This document shows, one piece after another, positions 31,939 through 41,041 of a stretch of DNA of 64,000 nucleotides. Each line of letters starts with the position of its first letter. Position 1 is the stretch's first letter. The stretch covers positions 1 to 64,000 of the forward strand of contig PMUP01000062.1 in the NCBI GenBank assembly GCA_003166865.1, read 5' to 3'. The translations under genes and the position numbers were made by a program. Origin of the DNA: Bryobacterales bacterium. Lineage in GTDB: Bacteria; Acidobacteriota; Terriglobia; Bryobacterales; Bryobacteraceae. The notes beneath the pieces are model-generated. The model made no database searches. It was not told the origin of the DNA and saw only the letters and a program-made list of their open reading frames with translations.

Positions 31939-32445
31939 ATGAGCACGCAACGAAGCATGTCCGGAGGCTGGGCCCGCCGCGAAAACCTTCCCAAAGGTCC
32001 CTATGGCCGCCATCTCTGCCGCTGGTGCAGCCTGGAAGTTCCCCAGGGACGTGTCACGTTTTGCTCGGCTTGGTGCGTGGAGGAATGGCGTCTGCGCTCC
32101 GATCCAGGCTATCTTCGCGAAAAGGTCCTGGAGCGCGACCGTGGTATTTGTGCGGGTTGCGGCATCGATTGCTTGGACGCCCAACGCCAGCTCAAACGAT
32201 TGCGCGGAGCCCCGCGCCTGAAAGCTTCGCTCGACTGGGGGCTCGGGCCCGGATCCCGAAAAAGCCTTTGGGATGCCGACCATATCGTTCCGGTGGTGGA
32301 AGGCGGAGGCGAGTGTGATCTCGAAAACCTCCGCACGTTGTGCCTGAAGTGCCATCGAGCGGCCACGGCCGAGTTGCGCAAACGCCGGCGTAGCCCCACT
32401 TCAACTCAGGGCGCTAATGCAGCAGCGGCTTCAGATAGCGGATAA
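31939..32445 (+). CDS. HNH endonuclease with CxxC zinc module
   Basis: 168 residues. Two zinc pairs near the start (HLCRWCSLEV, VTFCSAWCVEEW) precede a helix and the HNH domain: VLERDRGICAGCGIDC, LWDADHIVPVVEGGGECDLENLRTLCLKCHRAAT, with the His-Asn-His core intact. The C terminus is basic and Ala/Ser-rich and overlaps the 3' end of the convergent arylesterase gene by 32 bp. Size and double-zinc start resemble small stand-alone HNH enzymes seen in many genomes; no restriction or mobile partner is near, so its biological role is unclear. ATG 31939 follows an AT-rich stretch without an obvious Shine-Dalgarno. Confidence 0.85.
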   Translation: MSTQRSMSGGWARRENLPKGPYGRHLCRWCSLEVPQGRVTFCSAWCVEEWRLRSDPGYLREKVLERDRGICAGCGIDCLDAQRQLKRLRGAPRLKASLDWGLGPGSRKSLWDADHIVPVVEGGGECDLENLRTLCLKCHRAATAELRKRRRSPTSTQGANAAAASDSG

Positions 32446-33058
32446 CGGTTGTCGCGACGATCTCATTGCCTTCCGCCGTGGGATGAATGCCATCCCGCTG
32501 CATTAGGTTGGGATGGGTCGCGACGCCCTCCAACAGAAACGGAATCCGCGCCACCTTATATTTGTTCGCTAAGTCCTTGTAGACCTGCTCGAAGCCTCGG
32601 ACGTAATCCGGGCCGTAGTTCGGCGGCAGCGTCATGCCCGCCAAAACCACCGCGGAGCCAGCATCGCGGAGCGCCCGGATGATTTGTTCCAAGTTCGCGC
32701 GCGTCGTCTCAATCGGCAGCCCCCGCAAACCATCGTTGCCGCCAAATTCGACGATGGTCACGCGAGGTTTATACCCCAGCGCTTCAGGGAGTCGCGAGAC
32801 CCCGTCCGTGGTGGTGTTGCCGCTCACGCCGGCGTTGACAACGTGCCAATGCAATCCCGCCTGGTCCAGATCCTTTTGCAGAAAATCGGGAAAACTCTTG
32901 CCTGGATCGGCGCCGAACCCGGTCGTCAAACTATCGCCGAACGCAACGATCACCGGACGCGTATCTACGCGTGGAGTGGGCTGTGCCGAGCCTTCCAATC
33001 GAGCGACGGCCAGCGCCAACGCTAGACACCCAACGAAACGAAGCCGATCAAACGACAT
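32414..33058 (-). CDS. SGNH/GDSL arylesterase (TesA-like)
   Basis: 214 residues from ATG 33058 (MSFDRLRFVG; a signal peptide ends LEGSAQ). SGNH blocks are complete: AFGDSLTTG with the catalytic Ser (block I), VNAGVSG (block II), FGGNDGLRG (block III) and DGIHPTAEGN with Asp-x-x-His (block V). The type includes E. coli TesA, a periplasmic thioesterase/arylesterase/lysophospholipase. Its start codon overlaps the ATG of the divergent ABC ATPase gene (CATG). The same tesA/ybbA/ybbP arrangement is known in E. coli. Confidence 0.92.
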   Translation of the reverse strand: MSFDRLRFVGCLALALAVARLEGSAQPTPRVDTRPVIVAFGDSLTTGFGADPGKSFPDFLQKDLDQAGLHWHVVNAGVSGNTTTDGVSRLPEALGYKPRVTIVEFGGNDGLRGLPIETTRANLEQIIRALRDAGSAVVLAGMTLPPNYGPDYVRGFEQVYKDLANKYKVARIPFLLEGVATHPNLMQRDGIHPTAEGNEIVATTVIRYLKPLLH

Positions 33059-33845
33059 GCACGCCACCCAATGTCATAATAAGAAATTGGAAGTACATCC
33101 GCCCCGATCAGACCTTCGCGCGCCCGCTATCCAGGTCTCCGGTCTTACCAAGAGCATCCCCACGGCCACGCATCGTGTGGATATTCTGCGCGGCATCGAC
33201 CTGGAGATTCAGCTCGGCGAGTTTGTCGCCATCATGGGACCATCGGGCAGCGGCAAGAGCACGCTGCTCGGGCTTCTTGCAGGCCTCGACACGCCCACCT
33301 CCGGGCAAATTATTTTGGATGGCGAGGACATTACCGGCCTGGACGAGGACCGCATGGCGCTACTGCGTGGCCGAAAAGTCGGCTTCGTGTTCCAGTCGTA
33401 CCATTTGCTGCCCACGCTCACGGCGGAAGAAAATGTCCTGCTGCCATACGAGCTGACCGGTGGCAACGGCAGCAGTGGCATCAGTGACGGGCCCAAGCGC
33501 GCGCGAGAGTTGCTCGAAAGCGTTGGCCTGCTCGATCGCCGAGATCACTATCCCGTCCAGCTTTCCGGCGGTGAACAGCAACGCGTCGCGCTGGCCCGCG
33601 CGTTTATGGTTCGGCCGCCCATTCTGCTGGCCGACGAGCCGACTGGCAACCTGGACACAGAGAACGGAAAGCACGTCCTCGAATTGCTCATCTCGCTCAA
33701 CCTGCGCGAAGGGACCACGCTGGTGCTGGTGACGCATGACGAGGCGCTGTCCAGCCGTGCCTCGCGGCGAATCACGCTGCGCGACGGCCGCATCGTCAGC
33801 GATGAGCGCGAGAATGCCGAACGCGCTACCGAGCCGCGACCGTGA
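33057..33845 (+). CDS. ABC transporter ATP-binding protein (YbbA/LolD-like)
   Basis: 262 residues from ATG 33057; a longer frame upstream runs antisense to the arylesterase gene. Walker A GPSGSGKST, Q-loop FVFQSYHLLPTLTAEENV, signature LSGGEQQRVALARA, Walker B ILLADEPTGNLD, and the switch His in VTHDEAL are all present. This MacB/LolD/YbbA subclass powers mechanotransmission permeases, not classical import. The permease follows directly. Its C-terminal residues ATEPRP and stop are encoded by a REP-like repeat (33825-33854). Confidence 0.93.
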   Translation: MHATQCHNKKLEVHPPRSDLRAPAIQVSGLTKSIPTATHRVDILRGIDLEIQLGEFVAIMGPSGSGKSTLLGLLAGLDTPTSGQIILDGEDITGLDEDRMALLRGRKVGFVFQSYHLLPTLTAEENVLLPYELTGGNGSSGISDGPKRARELLESVGLLDRRDHYPVQLSGGEQQRVALARAFMVRPPILLADEPTGNLDTENGKHVLELLISLNLREGTTLVLVTHDEALSSRASRRITLRDGRIVSDERENAERATEPRP

Positions 33846-33854
33846 GGGAGTCGG
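33825..33854 (+). repeat. REP-like repeat copy 1
   Basis: The sequence starts CTACCGAGCCGCGACCGT and continues GAGGGAGTCGG. It matches copies at 46721-46750, 53346-53373 and 59834-59896. Here it supplies the stop of the ABC ATPase gene and the GGGAG in front of the permease TTG start. Confidence 0.65.
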
Positions 33855-33858
33855 AATC

Positions 33859-36414
33859 TTGAACTTCTCCTGGGCCACAGCCTGCAAGATCGCCTGGCGC
33901 GAATCGCGCTCCTCATCCTTCAAGTTTTTGTTCGTGATCCTGGCCGTGGCTGTCGGCGTCGGATCGCTTACCGGCGTCCGCGGATTCAGCCGCGCATTTC
34001 ACGAGATGCTCTTGAGCCAAGCCCGTACGCTCATGGCGGCCGACCTGTCGTTACGGGTGTTCGAGCTGCCCACGCCCCAGCAAGATAGCGCGCTGGCCGC
34101 GCTCTCAAGGCTAGGAGTCGATCGAACGTGGATCACTGAAACGGTCACCATGGCATCCGCCAGCGTGGAGAAACCGCCCATGCTGGTTTCGGTGAAGGCG
34201 GTCGATCCTAAGAAATATCCGTTCTATGGCGAGATTCGTTTGTCGCCACCCGCTCCGCTCTCTCGCGCCTTGACCGCGGATACAGTTGCGGTCTCCGACG
34301 ACGTGCTTCTGCGCCTCAATCTGAAGGTCGGCGACTCAATTCGTTTGGGTGGTCAACCGTTCCGCATCGTCGGCGAAGTCACTTATGAGCCCGACCGTAT
34401 GCTGGGCACCCTCAACGTGGGTCCGCGCGTCATGATGACCCGCGATGGACTCGATCGCGCCGGCTTGATCCTGCCCGGCAGCCGCGCCGCCGAGCGCTTC
34501 CTGTTTCGCCTTTCGCCCAACTCGCCCGGCATCGAACCGGTTCGCGAGCGCTTGAAAGCCACCTTCCCGGACGCCCTGATCGCCGATTTTCGCGAATCGC
34601 ATCCGCTCGTCACGCAAGCCCTGAATCGAGCCACCACATTTCTAAGTCTCGTGAGCCTGATCACGTTGATCATCGGGGCCATCGGCGTCGGCACCGCCAT
34701 GCGCGCGCACATCCAGCAGCGCATGGATTCTATCGCGATCATGAAGTGCATCGGCGCGCGATCCAGTCACGTGATGCGGATCTACTTGCTGCAAACCATC
34801 GCCCTCGGGCTCGCCGGCGGGCTTGTCGGCGTCGCATTCGGACTTGTTGTCCAGCGGGTCTTTCCGTCGTTTCTCGCGCGGTACTTCGAATTGGAACCAA
34901 CCGCGCATTGGGATTTCGTGACCGCCGCCCAAGGCATCGGGATCGCCGTGCTCGCGTCCTTGCTCTTTACGTTGCCGCCCTTGATCGGCATCCGGCGCAT
35001 TCGTCCCAGCTTAATCCTGCGCCGCGAAATGGAAGAGACCAAGCCGGATTGGCCCACGCGGTTCGCGGAAGCGCGGGCGTCACTCTTAGCAGGCGCTACC
35101 ATTCTCATCGGATTCGCAGGCATTGCAATGTCCTTTGCCACCGGTACGCCCCGCGATATTTGGCGAACCGGTGAGTACTTCGCCGGCGCGCTGGTGATCA
35201 GCTTCACGGCTCTGTCCGCGGTTGCATGGCTGATGCTGCGCGTTCTCAAGATCGCAAGCCGCGGCAAGCTGCCTGCCTCCGTCCGGCACGGCATCTCGAA
35301 CCTATATCGCCCCGGCGCGCACGCGCAATCCGTACTGGTCGCCCTGGGCGTCGGCGTGATGTTCACGCTGACCATCTATCTAGTCCAACACGGCATGATC
35401 GCCGAAATGAATCGCAGTTCGCCGCCCGGCATGCCCAACGTGTTCTTGATCGACATTGCGCCGAAGGACCGCGACGCCGTTCTCGATCTGGTGAAACAGC
35501 AGCGTGGCGTCGAAGGCGCGCCAGAAGTGATCGGCACCGTGGCTGCGAAGATTTCAAGCGTTGACGGACAACCAGTCGACCAGATGAACCTGAAGGGTTT
35601 TGCCCGCCGCTACCGCTCTCCGCGATCCGTTACTTCAGCCGCCGCGATGCCGGACTATGTCGATCTCGTCCGCGGCCGCTGGTGGGACTCGGCCAGTGGC
35701 GCTCCGCAAGTCTGCGTGGACGAAGATGCCGCGAAAATCCTGCACATCCAACCCGGCTCCGAAATGCGCTGGGCCATCTCGGGCAGGGAAGTGCAAACGC
35801 GCGTGGCCTGCGTCCAGAGCATCGATTCGGTCCACCTTTCCAGCCGTGTCGAATTTATCTTCAACACCAGCGCGCTCGCCGGCTTCCCGGTTATCTACTA
35901 CAGCAGCCTGCGCGCGCAGCCGTCCACTGTGCCCGCGCTGCAAGAAGCGCTGTACAAGCGCTTCCCCACCGTAACCGTGGTAAACATCGCCGACGTGCTC
36001 CAGATCATTCAGGGCGTCGTGGATCGCATCTCGCAAGTGGTGCGCTTCATTTCAATGTTTGCGATTTTAGCGGGCGCGGTGATCCTGTCTTCCAGCGTCG
36101 CCGGCACGCGCTTCCGCCGTATGCGCGAAGTGGTGATTCTCAAAACGCTCGGCGCCACTCGTTGGCGCGTCAGCCGCATCTTCTCGGTCGAGTTTCTGGT
36201 GCTCGGCGCAGTCGCCGGATTGATGGGTAGCCTACTCGCCGGCGGATTCGCAAATCTGTTGCTCAAACGTATGCTCGACGCGCAGACTTCCATTCCCGTG
36301 GTTCCGATCGCAGTGTCCGTGGTCGCTACCGCATTCATCGCCAACGCCGCGGGTTGGATGGCCAGCTTTCCGATCCTCGGCCAAAAACCTCTCGAGATCT
36401 TGCGCGAAGAGTAG
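33859..36414 (+). CDS. FtsX-type ABC permease (YbbP-like)
   Basis: 851 residues from TTG 33859, 13 nt behind the ATPase stop with GGGAG upstream. It has an N-terminal helix (FKFLFVILAVAVGVGSL), an extracytoplasmic domain, FtsX core helices (FLSLVSLITLIIGAIGVGTAM...SIAIMKCIGARSSHVMRIYLLQTI), a second set of helices in the middle, another extracytoplasmic domain, and a last FtsX core (VVRFISMFAILAGAVILSSSV, VVILKTLGATRWRV). Two FtsX cores in one chain is the YbbP layout. The ATPase and permease form a unit likely to act on lipids or lipoproteins in the envelope; substrate unknown. Confidence 0.9.
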   Translation: MNFSWATACKIAWRESRSSSFKFLFVILAVAVGVGSLTGVRGFSRAFHEMLLSQARTLMAADLSLRVFELPTPQQDSALAALSRLGVDRTWITETVTMASASVEKPPMLVSVKAVDPKKYPFYGEIRLSPPAPLSRALTADTVAVSDDVLLRLNLKVGDSIRLGGQPFRIVGEVTYEPDRMLGTLNVGPRVMMTRDGLDRAGLILPGSRAAERFLFRLSPNSPGIEPVRERLKATFPDALIADFRESHPLVTQALNRATTFLSLVSLITLIIGAIGVGTAMRAHIQQRMDSIAIMKCIGARSSHVMRIYLLQTIALGLAGGLVGVAFGLVVQRVFPSFLARYFELEPTAHWDFVTAAQGIGIAVLASLLFTLPPLIGIRRIRPSLILRREMEETKPDWPTRFAEARASLLAGATILIGFAGIAMSFATGTPRDIWRTGEYFAGALVISFTALSAVAWLMLRVLKIASRGKLPASVRHGISNLYRPGAHAQSVLVALGVGVMFTLTIYLVQHGMIAEMNRSSPPGMPNVFLIDIAPKDRDAVLDLVKQQRGVEGAPEVIGTVAAKISSVDGQPVDQMNLKGFARRYRSPRSVTSAAAMPDYVDLVRGRWWDSASGAPQVCVDEDAAKILHIQPGSEMRWAISGREVQTRVACVQSIDSVHLSSRVEFIFNTSALAGFPVIYYSSLRAQPSTVPALQEALYKRFPTVTVVNIADVLQIIQGVVDRISQVVRFISMFAILAGAVILSSSVAGTRFRRMREVVILKTLGATRWRVSRIFSVEFLVLGAVAGLMGSLLAGGFANLLLKRMLDAQTSIPVVPIAVSVVATAFIANAAGWMASFPILGQKPLEILREE

Positions 36415-36421
36415 CTCTTAC

Positions 36422-36901
36422 CTATGCTTTCCAGGCGCCCAATAAGCGCCGCAACAACACGAGTTGTCCCAAATGATACGAATTATGATCGGCCACTAAC
36501 AGCGCCTCGCGCAGAATCGTCTGTCCGCTCCCATGCGGAATCCGCGCAAATAAGTCGGTCTTCTTGTCCGCCACCAGTTTCGCCGTCGCCTTGAGATCCG
36601 CGCGGAAACTGCGCAGGCTATTGTTCCACGACGCGGCGCTCGGCGGCGCTTCGGTCTTCGGCCAGTAGCCCTCCGGCCAGGGCGGCGATTTGTGTTTGGC
36701 GTCCCGGCTGAACCCCAGAATGTCCGACTGCGCGATGCGCATGTGTTCCAGAAGTTGCCAGCCCGTGTGGGGCGCGCCCGGTGGCTTCACCCCGCGCAGC
36801 CGGGAAGGAAAGTCCGCCATCACAACGTCGAAGTCCGCGTGCGCGTTGCGTCCCCGCAATAAATCCAAAAGATGCTGGCGTAAAGCGTCGGATTCTGCCA
36901 T
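36422..36901 (-). CDS. DinB family protein
   Basis: 159 residues. The four-helix DinB/YfiT pattern is clear: [18 protein letters not shown], a W/P-rich middle with [26 protein letters not shown], and [18 protein letters not shown]. The His of HTGWQLLEH and the two His of DHNSYHLGQ are the typical metal triad. Many members bind a divalent metal, some act as mycothiol- or bacillithiol-dependent transferases; nothing here points to a specific one. It converges on the permease gene with 7 bp between stops. Confidence 0.85.
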   Translation of the reverse strand: MAESDALRQHLLDLLRGRNAHADFDVVMADFPSRLRGVKPPGAPHTGWQLLEHMRIAQSDILGFSRDAKHKSPPWPEGYWPKTEAPPSAASWNNSLRSFRADLKATAKLVADKKTDLFARIPHGSGQTILREALLVADHNSYHLGQLVLLRRLLGAWKA

Positions 36902-36973
36902 TCACTCAGGGGAACACAGCCCGCTGGAGATTTCAAGACCCGCGCGCTGGCCGCTTGGATAGAATCAAGGCTC

Positions 36974-38143
36974 ATGGCCAAAACCGCCGACGTCGTCATC
37001 ATTGGTGCAGGCATCGTGGGTTCCAGCATCGCTTTCCATTTGACCGAAGCCGGCGTGCGGAACGTGCTGGTCATCGAACGCGAAACACGGCAGGGTCTCG
37101 GCTCCACCGGCAAGAGCATGGGCGGCGTGCGCGCGCAGTTCGCCACCGACGTGAACATCCGCATGTCCATTTATTCGATTCCGTTCTTCGCGCGATTCGA
37201 AGAGGCCACCGGCCACCCTTCCGGCTACAAACCGCGTGGCTATCTATTCATGGCCACCAATGACTCGCACATGAGCTATCTCCGCAAAAACAGCGCCCGG
37301 CAGAACGCGCTTGGATTGAAGAACGTCGAACTGCTGTCCCCGGAAGATATTCGCAGAGTGATGCCGCAGCTTCGCTCGGACGACATCATCGGCGGCAGCT
37401 TCTGTCCCACCGACGGCTTTGTCGATCCCGAGAGCGTAATGACCGGCTTCATGGCGCGCGCCATCGAGCGCGGTGCTACGCTATGGCGCGGCACGGAGGT
37501 CACCGGCATTTCGACCAGCCACGCGATTGTCTCCGGCGTGCGGACCACCAACGGAGATGTTCAAGCGCCCATCGTCGTCAACGCTGCCGGACCATGGGCC
37601 GCCGCAGTCGCGCGCATGGCGGGCGCGGACCTGCCCGTTCAGCCGTTGCGCCGCATGCTGGTTCTCACCGAGCCCTTTTCCGGACTCCCCGGACTCCCCG
37701 AGCGCCTCCCCATGATCATCGATATGTCCACCGGCTGGCACTTCCGCCAGGAAGGCCTGGGCTTACTGATGGCCTGGGCCGACCCCGATCAGCAGCCCGG
37801 GTTTCGCGCCGATTTCGATCCCGCGTTCGTCGAGAAGATTCTCACGCACGCCGCCGCTCGCGTTCCGGACTTCGCGAATCTGGCCGTGAACCCGCGCCGC
37901 TGCTGGGCCGGCCTTTACGAAATGTCGCCCGACCACCACGCCATTCTTGGGCCAGCCCCGGAAGTCCGCGGATTGTACTTCGCCAATGGTTTCAGCGGCC
38001 ACGGCGTCATGCATTCTCCGGCCACCGGCCGCATTCTCGCCGACTTGATTGTGCATGGCGAGACCCAGGTAATCGACGCCCAAGATCTGAACGTTCAACG
38101 CTTTGCAGAAGGCCGCGCCATCGAAGAAACCGCGATCTTATAA
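36974..38143 (+). CDS. FAD-dependent oxidoreductase (DAO/sarcosine oxidase-like)
   Basis: 389 residues. The dinucleotide motif [13 protein letters not shown] at residues 12-24 is followed by a Glu-ended strand (VLVIERE). [13 protein letters not shown] is typical of the sarcosine oxidase beta/dimethylglycine oxidase group. VNAAGPWA (FAD-binding) and a C-terminal [40 protein letters not shown] (GxxGxxG-like) complete the fold. It probably oxidises an amino acid or secondary amine using FAD; the substrate is not clear. No tetrahydrofolate domain. The next gene (small charged protein) lies 50 bp downstream. Confidence 0.88.
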   Translation: MAKTADVVIIGAGIVGSSIAFHLTEAGVRNVLVIERETRQGLGSTGKSMGGVRAQFATDVNIRMSIYSIPFFARFEEATGHPSGYKPRGYLFMATNDSHMSYLRKNSARQNALGLKNVELLSPEDIRRVMPQLRSDDIIGGSFCPTDGFVDPESVMTGFMARAIERGATLWRGTEVTGISTSHAIVSGVRTTNGDVQAPIVVNAAGPWAAAVARMAGADLPVQPLRRMLVLTEPFSGLPGLPERLPMIIDMSTGWHFRQEGLGLLMAWADPDQQPGFRADFDPAFVEKILTHAAARVPDFANLAVNPRRCWAGLYEMSPDHHAILGPAPEVRGLYFANGFSGHGVMHSPATGRILADLIVHGETQVIDAQDLNVQRFAEGRAIEETAIL

Positions 38144-38193
38144 GATCCGAAACTTTTCCGGAACAAATCCAGCTTTCCTTCGTCTATCACCCC

Positions 38194-38475
38194 ATGAAAC
38201 TGTTGATCCTGGGCGTTCTTGTTATGGCACTGCTTGCCTTCGGCGGCGGCGCATGCATTGCGGACTCAGATAGCTCTTGGCGCTGGAGGGACGAGGCGCG
38301 GGAAAGAGCTCGCGAGGCGCGGGAAGAAGGCCGCCAGGCACGCGAGCTCGCGAGAGAACACGCTCGGGAACTTCGTGAGGACTTGCGCGCCCAGCGCGAG
38401 GCCATCCGCGAACAACGCCGCCAGATCCGCGAACAAATGCGCGAACTCCGGCGCGACTGGCGCAACAGCTACTAA
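38194..38475 (+). CDS. Small exported Arg/Glu-rich helical protein
   Basis: 93 residues from ATG 38194; a much longer frame (from 37483) is antisense-phase reading of the oxidoreductase gene and was dropped. A signal-like N terminus (MKLLILGVLVMALLAFGGGAC) leads to a strongly charged stretch built of REAR, REEGRQARELARE and REQRRQIREQ units, a predicted single long helix. The Cys near residue 21 is in a poor lipobox, so lipoprotein status is doubtful. The stop shares bases with the convergent amidohydrolase stop (CTAA). Confidence 0.65.
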   Translation: MKLLILGVLVMALLAFGGGACIADSDSSWRWRDEARERAREAREEGRQARELAREHARELREDLRAQREAIREQRRQIREQMRELRRDWRNSY

Positions 38476-40244
38476 CGCCCCTCCCGCTCATACATCACCT
38501 TCCCGCCCACAATCGTGTAGTCCACCTTCGCCGACCGAATTTGGTCCTCCGGCACTGTCAGGATATCTCTGGACAACACCGTCACATCCGCCAGCTTTCC
38601 GACCTTCAACGACCCCTTGCTGCCCTCCTCAAAAGCGGCGTACGCATTGTTGATGGTGTATGAGCGTAGCGCCTCCATGCGGCTCATCCGCTGATCCGGA
38701 AAAAACACTGTGCCATCCTTTAGCCGCCGGCTCACCGAAGCGTAGTAACACTGGATCGGATCCACGTCTTCCACCGGCGTGTCGGTTCCGTTTCCAACCA
38801 CCGCACCCGATTTCATGAGTTTCTGCCAGACGTAAGCGCCGGTCTGCGCCCGCTCGAACCCCAGCCGCGCGATCACGAACGGCCCATCCGACGTGCAGTG
38901 AATCCCTTGCATCGCAGCGATCACGCCCAGAGCCGCGAATCTCGGGATCTCGGCGGGATCCAGGTGTTGCGCGTGCTCGATCCGCCAGCGCAGGTCATTC
39001 TGTCCCGGATGTTTCTCCGGGTGCTCGCGGAAAACCGCCTCGTACAAATTCAGCACCTCTCGATTCGCCCGATCTCCAATCGCGTGCGTGCAAAGCTGAA
39101 ACCCATTGTTGATGGCCAGCTCCGCGGTCTGTTTGATGTCCGCCAGATTTTCCGTGTTGATTCCGCTCCGATTCGCCGCATCTGCCGGCAGATCCGAGTA
39201 CGGCGCCAGCAGCCACGCCCCGCGCGACCCCAATGCTCCGTCCAGGTATTCTTTGATCGCGCGCACCGTCAGGTGATCGCCTCCCACACCGATCATGTAA
39301 TACCGGCGCAAGTTCACGGCCAGCTCCCGCTCAGGAGCCCGCAGCATCACCCACATCCGCATCCCCAACTCGCCGTGCTCCGCCAGCTTCCGGAACAAAT
39401 CCACCGTCGCGAGCGGCGAACCCGCGTCCTCAAACGTCGTGATCCCCTTCGATAGACATTCGCGCTCGGCCAGCTTGATTTGTTGCTGGAGCTCCGCCTC
39501 CGATTCGATCTCGGAACGCCGGGCGCGATACGAATCCAGCACGCGCTCCACCAATTCCTGCGCGCGCTCATTCAGCAGCCCGGTCGGATCGCCTTGCTGA
39601 TCCCGCAAAATCTCGCCGCCCGCCGGATCGGGCGTATCTCGATTGACCCCCGCCTCTCGCAACGCCTCGGCATTCGCGAAACCCGCATGACCGCTGGCGT
39701 GTGTCATCCATACGGGATTCCCAGGCGACACGCGGCTCAGGCTGTCCTGCACTGGAAATCCTCGCACGTTCGGCTCCGGCGGCCGATCCCATTTCGCTTG
39801 ATGAAATCCGCTCCCCAGAATCCACGTACCTGGCTTCGCTTCTCGCGCCGCGGCCGCCACCATCGCGACAATTTCGTCCCAGTTCTTTGCGTCGCGCAGG
39901 TCCAGCATCATCTTGGACGCGCCAAACTCCGTGAAATGCCCGTGTCCTTCGATGAATCCCGGAATCGCGAGCCGGCCCTTCAGATCGATCACGCGCGTTG
40001 ACGGTCCGATGAACGCGCCCACCTTTTGGTTCGTGCCGATCGCGACGATCTTCCCGTCCCGCGCCGCCAACGCCTGCGCATCCCCCGTGCTCCGCTCCAG
40101 CGTGACCAACCTGCCGTTGCGCAATACCAGATCCGCTGATTGGCCTCGAGCGAGTTGAGCTCCCGCGATTCCCGCGCCTGCGATCTCAATGCTCAGCGCG
40201 AGCGCGATCCACCAGCATTTGGTCTGCAATGCAACTACAATCAT
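38472..40244 (-). CDS. Secreted amidohydrolase (YtcJ-like)
   Basis: 590 residues; an N-terminal signal-like segment (residues 5-30) then SADLVLRNGRLVTLE. IPGFIEGHGHFTEFG carries the HxH metal site; HAIGDRANREVLN and RIEHAQHL give further His, and GTDTPVEDVDP the Asp. The C terminus has the small beta domain (GSKGSLKVGKLADVTVLSRD). Family members (amidohydrolase 3) hydrolyse amides, N-acyl amino acids or related compounds; substrate not predictable. The first 16 codons overlap the region upstream of the receiver-like gene on the other strand. Confidence 0.88.
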   Translation of the reverse strand: MIVVALQTKCWWIALALSIEIAGAGIAGAQLARGQSADLVLRNGRLVTLERSTGDAQALAARDGKIVAIGTNQKVGAFIGPSTRVIDLKGRLAIPGFIEGHGHFTEFGASKMMLDLRDAKNWDEIVAMVAAAAREAKPGTWILGSGFHQAKWDRPPEPNVRGFPVQDSLSRVSPGNPVWMTHASGHAGFANAEALREAGVNRDTPDPAGGEILRDQQGDPTGLLNERAQELVERVLDSYRARRSEIESEAELQQQIKLAERECLSKGITTFEDAGSPLATVDLFRKLAEHGELGMRMWVMLRAPERELAVNLRRYYMIGVGGDHLTVRAIKEYLDGALGSRGAWLLAPYSDLPADAANRSGINTENLADIKQTAELAINNGFQLCTHAIGDRANREVLNLYEAVFREHPEKHPGQNDLRWRIEHAQHLDPAEIPRFAALGVIAAMQGIHCTSDGPFVIARLGFERAQTGAYVWQKLMKSGAVVGNGTDTPVEDVDPIQCYYASVSRRLKDGTVFFPDQRMSRMEALRSYTINNAYAAFEEGSKGSLKVGKLADVTVLSRDILTVPEDQIRSAKVDYTIVGGKVMYEREGR

Positions 40245-40273
40245 ATGGACGCCTCTCCCGAGTTTCGCGCATC

Positions 40274-41041
40274 ATGGCGATCGTTCCAAATGTCGTTCCA
40301 CGGGAACGGGCCTACCGCCCGCTGATTCGGGCTGTGCGCAGAGTCGCCACCACCCCCGTATCCTGCGCCGCGTGCGGCTCCACGGATGTCCGCCGTTCCC
40401 TGCGCCAGAGTTTCTTCGACGTCGCCCTCGCTTGCTTCTTCCTCGCGCCCTTCCGTTGCCGCGCTTGCCGAGCGCGCTTCTTTCGAGTCTGGCGCCCGGT
40501 TTTAAAGAACCCCGCGGAGACTCCTCGCGCCCCGGTTCTGATCATGCCGCGGCAGCTCCTGGAGATCGATCCGCTGGAGCCGTATCCTACACCAGACTCC
40601 GTCGAACCGCTACGCACGCAACCCCTGCCGCATCTCGTCGAGTCTCTGCCCATCGCGCCTCAACTGCTGCGCTTTACCCGCCCGCGATCCATTCTGATTC
40701 TGGAAAGCGATCCGTCCATCCGTAAACTGCTCTGCCGTTTGCTCGATCGCCGAGGCTACTTCACCCACGAAGTCATCGAGCCCGGCGATCTCCCGGCCGA
40801 GCTGCGCGAGCGGCGCGTGGACTTGCTGATCATCGCAGACGGACTGAGCGCCGCCCTCGCGCTGGCCCTTCTCCATCCGAATCTCAAGATCCTCGCGCTC
40901 TCGCCGGATTCTCTGAACGGTGCCGAAATCCCCGGCCGCTGCTTAGCGCTCACGAAGCCGTTTTCGTTCGAGAGTTTTCTCGAATGCGTCGACCGTCTGC
41001 TCGAACCTGTGACTCCAGTGGATAACGGAATCGGACTGTGA
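40274..41041 (+). CDS. Zinc-ribbon protein with degenerate receiver-like domain
   Basis: 255 residues from ATG 40274 (the frame is open from 40229). The N-terminal part has two Cys pairs (CAACGS, CRACRARFF) framing a hydrophobic helix (FFDVALACFFLAPF). The C-terminal part (about 150-250) resembles a two-component receiver: SILILESDPSIRKLLCRLLDRRGYFTHEV, DLLIIADG, LKILALSPD, and LTKPFSFESFLECV with the conserved Lys. The usual phosphoacceptor strand is altered (LLIIADG), so phosphorylation is uncertain. No kinase is adjacent. The stop overlaps the next gene's GTG start. Confidence 0.7.
   Translation: MAIVPNVVPRERAYRPLIRAVRRVATTPVSCAACGSTDVRRSLRQSFFDVALACFFLAPFRCRACRARFFRVWRPVLKNPAETPRAPVLIMPRQLLEIDPLEPYPTPDSVEPLRTQPLPHLVESLPIAPQLLRFTRPRSILILESDPSIRKLLCRLLDRRGYFTHEVIEPGDLPAELRERRVDLLIIADGLSAALALALLHPNLKILALSPDSLNGAEIPGRCLALTKPFSFESFLECVDRLLEPVTPVDNGIGL

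Noticed and set aside
31717-32355. N-terminal extension of the TPR-like paralogue B
   Set aside because: It has no relation to the paralogue and overlaps the HNH gene on the other strand; the signal peptide starts at 31716.
32634-33056. Extension of the ABC ATPase upstream of 33057
   Set aside because: It is antisense to the arylesterase gene and not similar to ATPases.
37483-38193. Long N-terminal extension of the small charged protein
   Set aside because: It overlaps the FAD oxidoreductase in another frame; only the part from 38194 has a signal peptide.
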